Positions 38,777 to 43,073 of a stretch of 43,073 nucleotides of DNA are shown one piece after another. The notes under the pieces were generated by a model that was given only the letters and a program-made list of their open reading frames with translations, did not search any database and was not told where the DNA came from. The stretch comes from Streptomyces spiralis. Lineage in GTDB: Bacteria > Actinomycetota > Actinomycetes > Streptomycetales > Streptomycetaceae. The stretch covers positions 1-43,073 of the forward strand of contig NZ_BNBC01000003.1 in the NCBI RefSeq assembly GCF_014654675.1. Direction: 5' to 3'. Made by a program: the position numbers and the translations under genes. Each line of letters begins with the position of its first letter. Position 1 is the stretch's first letter.

Positions 38777-39514
38777 TCAGCCGAGGCGGCCGCCGCCGTC
38801 GACGTGCAGGACCGTCCCGGTGACGAAGGGGCTGGAGATCGCGTACAGAACGGCCTGTACGAGATCGTCGGGGGTGCCGGTCCGTCGTGCCGGGTTGCGC
38901 TCCGCGACGCCCCGCAGGAACGCGTCCTTGCCCTCGCCGAGCGTGTCCCAGGCGCCTGAGTCGACGATGCCCGGCGACACGGCGTTGACCCGGAGCGGGG
39001 CCAGCTCCACCGCCAGGGCCTCCACGAGGAAGGACAGTGCGCCGTTGGTGGTGGCCATCACCACGCGCTCCGGGGCGGGCCGCCAGGCGGCCACACCGGA
39101 GAAGAAGGTGAAGGAGCCGCCCTCGTTCATCTGTCCCGCCAGGTGCTTGGCGAGCAGCAGAGGACCGATGACCTTGGCCGCGAACGCGCGCTGCACCATG
39201 GCCAGTTCCAGCGAGGCCAGCGGGCCGTTGGCGGGCATGGCCGCCGTGGACACCAGATGGTCGAAGGGGCCCGCCTCGGCGGCCAGCGCGGCGATCGAGT
39301 CCTCGTCCGCGAGGTCGACCAGCCGAGTGCGCGTGGGTCCGGCCAGACCGGCGGCCGTCGCGGCCAGCTTCGAGGCGTCGGGCCCGGCGAGGACCAACTC
39401 GGCCCCGGCGGCGGACGCGGTCTGCGCCAGATGCCGTCCGACGTGCGAACCGGCGCCGACGACGATCAGCCGTCGTCCCTCGAGAGCCTTCTTGGCCAGT
39501 GCATCGGTGAACAT
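38777..39514 (-). CDS. SDR-family oxidoreductase
   Basis: About 245 residues of a short-chain dehydrogenase/reductase. The NAD(P) site is LIVVGAGSHVGRHLAQTASA (a variant of GxxxGxG). AELVLAGPDASKL follows, then HLVSTAAMPANGP in place of NNAG. The region of the catalytic Tyr-x3-Lys reads PERVVMATTNGALSFLVEAL, with no evident YxxxK, so catalysis is uncertain; C-terminal VNAVSPGIVDSGAWDTL is typical. The start is ATG 39514 with AAGGA upstream. It is divergent from a LysR regulator, its likely controller. Confidence 0.85.
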   Translation of the reverse strand: MFTDALAKKALEGRRLIVVGAGSHVGRHLAQTASAAGAELVLAGPDASKLAATAAGLAGPTRTRLVDLADEDSIAALAAEAGPFDHLVSTAAMPANGPLASLELAMVQRAFAAKVIGPLLLAKHLAGQMNEGGSFTFFSGVAAWRPAPERVVMATTNGALSFLVEALAVELAPLRVNAVSPGIVDSGAWDTLGEGKDAFLRGVAERNPARRTGTPDDLVQAVLYAISSPFVTGTVLHVDGGGRLG

Positions 39515-39634
39515 GCGATGTCCTTCGTATGAGTCCCGCCGTCCCGTCCTGGGCCGGCTCCCGCTCATGACTCTCGGACACCCACCACTCATTGGTCCAA
39601 GACTTGATTTCTGGAGATGCGATAACTTTTGTGC
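39515..39634. promoter_or_regulatory. SDR/LysR divergent promoter with overlapping palindromes
   Basis: Within this 120-base region, TTGG-T-CCAA (39592-39600) and CAAG-A-CTTG (39598-39606) overlap. They lie about 30 bases upstream of lysR, where LysR activators bind. A -10-like GATAAC (39621-39626) precedes the lysR ATG by 8 bases, so lysR may be nearly leaderless. Confidence 0.5.
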
Positions 39635-40582
39635 ATGGCTACGCTGCGTCAGTTCGAATACCTGGTGGCCGTCGTCGACACCGGCTCCTTCACCCGTGCC
39701 GCCGAGCTCCTACATGTCTCGCAGCCCGCCCTGTCCCACCAGGTGCGCGTACTGGAACGGGACGCCGGAGGCCCCTTGCTCGAACGTCTCCCGCGCGCCG
39801 TCCGGCTCACACCCATGGGCCGCGCCATGCTGCCGCACGCGCGTGCCGCCCTGGCCGTCGCCCGGCAGGCACGTACCGCCGCCCGCCGAGCCGCCGGACT
39901 CGAGCGCGGCGAGATCCAGGTGGCCGCCGTCTACTCGGTCACGCTCGGCGTACTGCCTCCCGTCCTACGTGCCTGGCACAGGCAGCGACCGGAAATCCGC
40001 GTCCGGCTCCGGGAGTTCGCGCACGACGACGCACTCGTCGACGCCATGACCGAGGGCCGCGCCGATGTCGCGGTCGGTCCCGCCCCGCGCTCCTGGGACG
40101 GCCCCGTACGGGAGCTGGGCACAGAGGAGTTCGTCATCGTGACCGGCGAGGACGACCCGGCCGCCACGGGCAGCGAGAGCCAGGTGCAGCTCCCGGCCCT
40201 CGCGGACCGCGACTGGGTGCACTACGCCCCCGGCAACGGGCTCGCCGAGTTCCTCGACCGCGTCTGTGCCGCGGCCGGATTCCACCCGCGCGCCGCCGTA
40301 CGCGTCGAGCAGACCGCCGCCGCGCCCCTGCTCGCCGCCGCCGGCCTCGGCCCCGCGCTCGTCCCCGCGAATCTCGTACCGCCCCGCTTCAACGGGCGCA
40401 TCCTGTGGCCCGACCCGCCGGTGCGCCGCGTACTGGCCGCCTACACCCGCCCACACGCCGACCCGCTCAGCACCGCCTTCCTCGACGCCGTCGGCCGCGA
40501 CGCCCTCCTCATGCCCGAGCATGTCCGACGGCACCTCGGCGCGGCACGACGTCCCCCTCGTGCACGAAGACAGTCACGGTGA
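39635..40582 (+). CDS. LysR-family transcriptional regulator
   Basis: A 315-residue LysR protein. The HTH region is LRQFEYLVAVVDTGSFTRAA (residues 4-23), ELLHVSQPALSHQVRVLER. The periplasmic-binding-like effector domain runs from about residue 95 (EIQVAAVYSVTLGVLPPVLR). The ATG at 39635 is preceded by an AT-rich promoter. It is divergent from an SDR gene across overlapping palindromes, the classical arrangement for a LysR activator of its neighbour. The C-terminal tail (ARRPPRARRQSR) is basic. Confidence 0.93.
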   Translation: MATLRQFEYLVAVVDTGSFTRAAELLHVSQPALSHQVRVLERDAGGPLLERLPRAVRLTPMGRAMLPHARAALAVARQARTAARRAAGLERGEIQVAAVYSVTLGVLPPVLRAWHRQRPEIRVRLREFAHDDALVDAMTEGRADVAVGPAPRSWDGPVRELGTEEFVIVTGEDDPAATGSESQVQLPALADRDWVHYAPGNGLAEFLDRVCAAAGFHPRAAVRVEQTAAAPLLAAAGLGPALVPANLVPPRFNGRILWPDPPVRRVLAAYTRPHADPLSTAFLDAVGRDALLMPEHVRRHLGAARRPPRARRQSR

Positions 40583-40684
40583 ACACGGCCGGCACACGTG
40601 TGGCTCCGCCGCACCGGCGCTAGCCACCACAAGAAGCCCGCACTTGTCGTGGGTTCCGCCGGCACAAGGCGGCCTGGTCCAGGC

Positions 40685-41413
40685 TCACAGCACCCCCAGC
40701 CCCTTGGCCAGACTCGACAGCCCGCCGGCCAGCGCGAGCAGCAGGACGAATCGGCGGGCCCGGTCCTCCAAGACGCGCTCGGCGAGCACTCTGCCGACGA
40801 CCGCGCCCATCGCCATCGCGGCGACGGCCGTCGCCCACCCCGTCGAGCCCAACCGAGGAACCCCGTTGGCCGCTATGGAGAAGACGTTCACGACGATGCC
40901 GTAGAACTGCGCGTTCGGCACGAACTCGCGGACGGTCCAGCCGGCGTTCATCGCGTAGAGGGAGAGCGGCGGGCCGCCCAGCCCGGCCGAGGCGTTCATG
41001 AACCCGCCCGCCGCGCCCGCGGCCACCGCCCCTTGGGTACCGGTCAGGGCGGACACGCGCAGGCCGCGCATCACCAGCAGCACGGCCAGGGTCACCAGGA
41101 GGCCCATCCCGACGAACAGGACGGGGTGCGGAAGTTGGGAGGCCACCCATGTCCCGGCCGGGACGGCGCACACGGACGCTGCGACCAACGGCGCCATCGC
41201 CGTGAGCCGCACCCGCCGCCAGCCGCCGGCGAGCCCGACGGCACTGATGGCACCGGCGGCGCAGTTGGCCAGCGCGACACCCTGGGACGGACCGAGCAGG
41301 AGTACGAGCCCGGGTACGGCGACGAGCGCGAAGCCCATGCCGGTCAACCATTGCACACAGGCGCCCATCATCACGATGCCCCCGAGGAGCAGCTGTGCCG
41401 TCCCACCGCTCAT
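40685..41413 (-). CDS. TauE/SafE-family (TSUP) membrane permease
   Basis: About 242 residues with seven or eight transmembrane segments. Typical TSUP sequences are LLLGGIVMMGACVQWLTGMG, GFALVAVPGLVLLLGPSQGV, and GAAGGFMNASAGLGGPPLSL, where the GGPP-like loop is conserved in these transporters. The family moves sulfonates, sulfite or other organic anions. Its ATG overlaps the stop of maoC (ATGA at 41413-41410), so the two are translated as a coupled pair. Possible role: import or export of an acid or thioester-related metabolite handled by the MaoC protein. Confidence 0.9.
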   Translation of the reverse strand: MSGGTAQLLLGGIVMMGACVQWLTGMGFALVAVPGLVLLLGPSQGVALANCAAGAISAVGLAGGWRRVRLTAMAPLVAASVCAVPAGTWVASQLPHPVLFVGMGLLVTLAVLLVMRGLRVSALTGTQGAVAAGAAGGFMNASAGLGGPPLSLYAMNAGWTVREFVPNAQFYGIVVNVFSIAANGVPRLGSTGWATAVAAMAMGAVVGRVLAERVLEDRARRFVLLLALAGGLSSLAKGLGVL

Positions 41414-41901
41414 GCACTGTCGCGGGTGCGCAGCAGATTCACGACCGTCACCCGCAGCACCGGCTCGCCGCCCTGGTCGAGGAGCTCGGCGAGCGTGCGC
41501 ACGATGCCGCGCCGCGGGTCGGAGCGGGAGAGCCGGGTGTCGAGGGTGTGCAGGCGCAGGCGGAGCCGGTCGCCGGGGCGCACGGGCTTGAGCCATCGCA
41601 GTTCGTCCACGCCCGGGCTGCCGAGACTCGCGACCGTCGAGAGGTAGTGCCTGGCGAAAAGCTGCATCATCAGGGCGACGGTGTGCCACCCGCTGGCAAC
41701 CAGCCCGCCGAACGGCCCCTCCCGCGCCGCGACTGGATCGACGTGGAAGGACTGAGGGTCGTACTGGGAGGCGAAGCCGACGATCTCCTCCTGGGTGACC
41801 GCGACGCTGCCGTACTCGTAGGTCGCGCCCGCCGTGTAGTCCTCGAAATACCGGTCGTCGATGGGCGCGGTGAAGGTGTCCGTGCGCTGATCGTGTTTCA
41901 T
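41410..41901 (-). CDS. MaoC-like hydratase/dehydratase
   Basis: A 163-residue hot-dog-fold protein. MaoC motifs are YFEDYTAGATYEYGSVAVTQ, EIVGFASQYDPQSFHVDPVA (catalytic Asp and His) and FGGLVASGWHTVALMMQLFA. These enzymes hydrate enoyl-CoA-type double bonds, or act as thioesterase-like proteins. It overlaps the downstream permease gene by four bases. The start is ATG 41901. Upstream (41932-41963) lies a cluster of TAGACA half-sites, so a repressor probably controls the pair, although no regulator gene lies next to it. Confidence 0.92.
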   Translation of the reverse strand: MKHDQRTDTFTAPIDDRYFEDYTAGATYEYGSVAVTQEEIVGFASQYDPQSFHVDPVAAREGPFGGLVASGWHTVALMMQLFARHYLSTVASLGSPGVDELRWLKPVRPGDRLRLRLHTLDTRLSRSDPRRGIVRTLAELLDQGGEPVLRVTVVNLLRTRDSA

Positions 41902-41931
41902 GTCTCAAGAGCCCCCTCGACGTCCATGGGC

Positions 41932-41963
41932 AGTGTCTACCAGGCGGCTGTAGACACTGTCTA
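41932..41963. promoter_or_regulatory. overlapping palindromes upstream of maoC
   Basis: A perfect inverted repeat AGTGTCTAC-N9-GTAGACACT (41932-41940 and 41950-41958) overlaps the palindrome TAGACA-C-TGTCTA (41951-41963). Three half-sites of one sequence lie on both sides of the probable maoC promoter, fitting a TetR-type repressor binding as two dimers. Confidence 0.6.
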
Positions 41964-42027
41964 TGTTCTCGGGAGTCAGGGGCCCCGCGACCGACCGCGT
42001 ACCCGCCGCCCGCTAGCATCCCTGGTC

Positions 42028-42870
42028 ATGGCGAGGCGGGGATGGCGGCTGGGTGTCACGGCTGGGGTGGCGGTGCTGACGGCGTTCTGCGCCTCCGGCA
42101 CGCAACCCTCGGGGGCCATCGGTGCGGCGTCGGACCTCGGCCCCCTCCCGGCCGACCGCTACGCGTACACACCGCAGGACTACCAGCGATCGCAGCGGGC
42201 ATCGGCGTTGCTGGTCCGGCAGTGCATGGCGGACCGCGGCCATCCGGGCTTCCCGCTCGACCCCCGCTACCCCAGCGACCCCGTCGTCGCCATCGCGGTC
42301 GGCACCGACTACGGCGTCCTCGATCTCGACACCGCCCGCCGCTGGGGCTACGGCTGGGACCCGGCAAAGCCCCTGGTGCCCCGGCCGAAGGGCCGCCGGA
42401 TGACCGACGCCGAGTACGCGGACTGGCCGGACTGCAACGCCGAGGCGAACCGGCGGCTGATGCGCGGCATCGACCTCGAGCGGGACTGGCTCTACGCCGG
42501 CAGCCGGGCGGTCGAGGTCGACAAGGCGGTCAAGCGCGACCCGCGCCTCCGGGCGGCCTGGGACGTGTGGTCCCGCTGTGTGGCGGAGCAAGGATTCACC
42601 CGCTATCCCGACCCCGCGGCGGCGTACACCGACGACGCCTGGCATCGGGGCAGCGACGGTAACACCCGGCATACGCAGCGGGAGCGGGACACCGCCGTCG
42701 CGGACGTCACCTGCAAGCGCCGCCACCGTACGGCCGAACTCTGGCACGCCGTACAGGCGCAGAAGCAGGCGGCGGACATCGCACATCACCGCGACCGCTA
42801 CGCCGCCGGGCTGAAGGCGCTGCGGACGTACCGGGCCAACATCGCCGAGGTGCTGCGGGAGTTCGGCTAG
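42028..42870 (+). CDS. secreted hypothetical protein
   Basis: About 280 residues from ATG 42028. The N-terminal signal is MARRGWRLGVTAGVAVLTAF followed by CASGTQPSG; the Cys could be a lipobox Cys but Phe at -1 is unusual. The mature part has YAYTPQDYQRSQRASALLVR, then QCMADRGHPGFPLDPRYPSD, PDCNAEANRRLMRGIDLERD and RCVAEQGFTRYPDPAAAYTD. Several Cys lie near Trp and Tyr residues, with alternating helical segments. It resembles a group of uncharacterised streptomycete secreted proteins. No catalytic motif recognised. Confidence 0.8.
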   Translation: MARRGWRLGVTAGVAVLTAFCASGTQPSGAIGAASDLGPLPADRYAYTPQDYQRSQRASALLVRQCMADRGHPGFPLDPRYPSDPVVAIAVGTDYGVLDLDTARRWGYGWDPAKPLVPRPKGRRMTDAEYADWPDCNAEANRRLMRGIDLERDWLYAGSRAVEVDKAVKRDPRLRAAWDVWSRCVAEQGFTRYPDPAAAYTDDAWHRGSDGNTRHTQRERDTAVADVTCKRRHRTAELWHAVQAQKQAADIAHHRDRYAAGLKALRTYRANIAEVLREFG

Positions 42871-42895
42871 CGGGGCGGCCGACTCAGCACCGTAG

Positions 42896-42910
42896 GCGCA
42901 GAGCCTGCGC
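42896..42910. terminator. short hairpin between convergent genes
   Basis: The repeat GCGCAG-AGC-CTGCGC (42896-42910) lies between two convergent stop codons and may end both transcripts. It has a 6-bp stem and a 3-base loop. Confidence 0.4.
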
Positions 42911-42917
42911 GCCCGGC

Positions 42918-43073
42918 TCAGCCGAGGAACTCCTCGACGAGCTTGGCAAGTTCGGCCGGCTGCTCGACCCGCGCCACGTGGCCGCACTCCAGCTCGGCGT
43001 AGCGGCTGTGCGGGATGCCCGCCGCGAGCTCGCGCGAGTTCTCGGCGGGGATCAGCGCGTCCAGCGCGCACCC
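42918..43073 (-). CDS. C-terminal part of an alpha/beta hydrolase
   Basis: The frame entering from the right edge ends with ALDALIPAENSRELAAGIPH, then SRYAELECGHVARVEQPAEL and AKLVEEFLG, followed by TGA (42920-42918). The pattern DxLIPxxNSxxLAxxIP followed by CGHVxxVEQPxE is the end of alpha/beta hydrolases: the first Asp is the catalytic acid and the His in ECGH is the base. The first part of the gene lies outside the window. Confidence 0.85.
   Translation of the reverse strand, partial: GCALDALIPAENSRELAAGIPHSRYAELECGHVARVEQPAELAKLVEEFLG

Noticed and set aside
1..43073. CRISPR arrays, tRNA or rRNA genes, riboswitches, prophage modules
   Set aside because: No regularly spaced repeats, cloverleaf-like sequences, conserved riboswitch cores or phage structural genes were noticed. 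The search was by eye only.

Overview
The window reads as a Streptomyces chromosome segment, or one from a close relative. Base composition is very GC-rich, third codon positions are almost always G or C, GTG starts are common, and purine-rich Shine-Dalgarno sites alternate with apparently leaderless starts. The gene families are typical of actinomycetes: an ECF41/SigJ-type sigma factor, a SpoIIE-type PP2C phosphatase, an Eis-like acetyltransferase, DinB/DUF664, BtrH/DUF4872, and many lipoproteins. Mostly single-purpose accessory genes, several transposase relics and broken genes suggest a chromosome arm rather than the core. No rRNA, tRNA, CRISPR array, prophage or replication origin was seen.

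Layout. Bases 1-128 hold the 3' end of a gene and a strong hairpin terminator. Bases 264-1802 hold an ArsR / SRPBCC / dihydrofolate-reductase-fold operon. Bases 1964-5959 carry a double YciI-like protein, a hypothetical protein, a small membrane protein divergent from an ECF41 sigma factor, and a P-loop kinase-like protein. Bases 6174-9515 carry a MerR/GyrI-like regulator, a broken ComB-like gene, and a FAD monooxygenase divergent from a PadR regulator. Bases 10059-14668 carry a four-TM protein, an alpha/beta hydrolase, a membrane-anchored protein of unknown function, and a TetR/patatin divergent pair with two operators. Bases 14851-19864 carry a BtrH/DUF4872 protein, a nitroreductase, two divergent APH-fold kinases, a hypothetical protein and a VOC protein. 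Bases 19818-25058 carry a cupredoxin lipoprotein followed by a truncated coupled gene, a hypothetical protein, an IS21-type relic, a hydrolase, a VanX-like dipeptidase, a DinB protein and a response-regulator relic. Bases 25059-28834 carry TetR/aromatic hydroxylase and MerR/methyltransferase divergent pairs. Bases 28908-32950 carry a small secreted protein, an IS5-type relic, an acetyltransferase, an alcohol dehydrogenase fragment and two lipoproteins. Bases 33038-38211 carry a zinc-ribbon protein, a PP2C phosphatase, a lipoprotein, a cysteine-desulfurase-like enzyme and an Eis-like acetyltransferase. Bases 38265-43073 carry a hydrolase relic, an SDR/LysR pair, a coupled MaoC-TauE/SafE pair, a secreted protein and the end of another hydrolase.

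The recurring theme is a one-regulator/one-enzyme divergent pair with a palindrome in the shared promoter region (PadR, TetR twice, MerR, LysR), plus an autoregulated MerR gene and an operator-like repeat cluster in front of maoC. These look like independent small-molecule response or detoxification cassettes. Between them lie at least eight gene relics, each recognisable from a short conserved segment. I did not find a single coherent new multigene system. The best candidates for undescribed biology are the membrane-anchored protein at 12146-12859, the isolated BtrH/DUF4872 protein at 14851-15843, the ECF41/membrane-protein pair at 3610-5003, and the operator-bearing pairs. All family names come from reading the translations, not from database searches.
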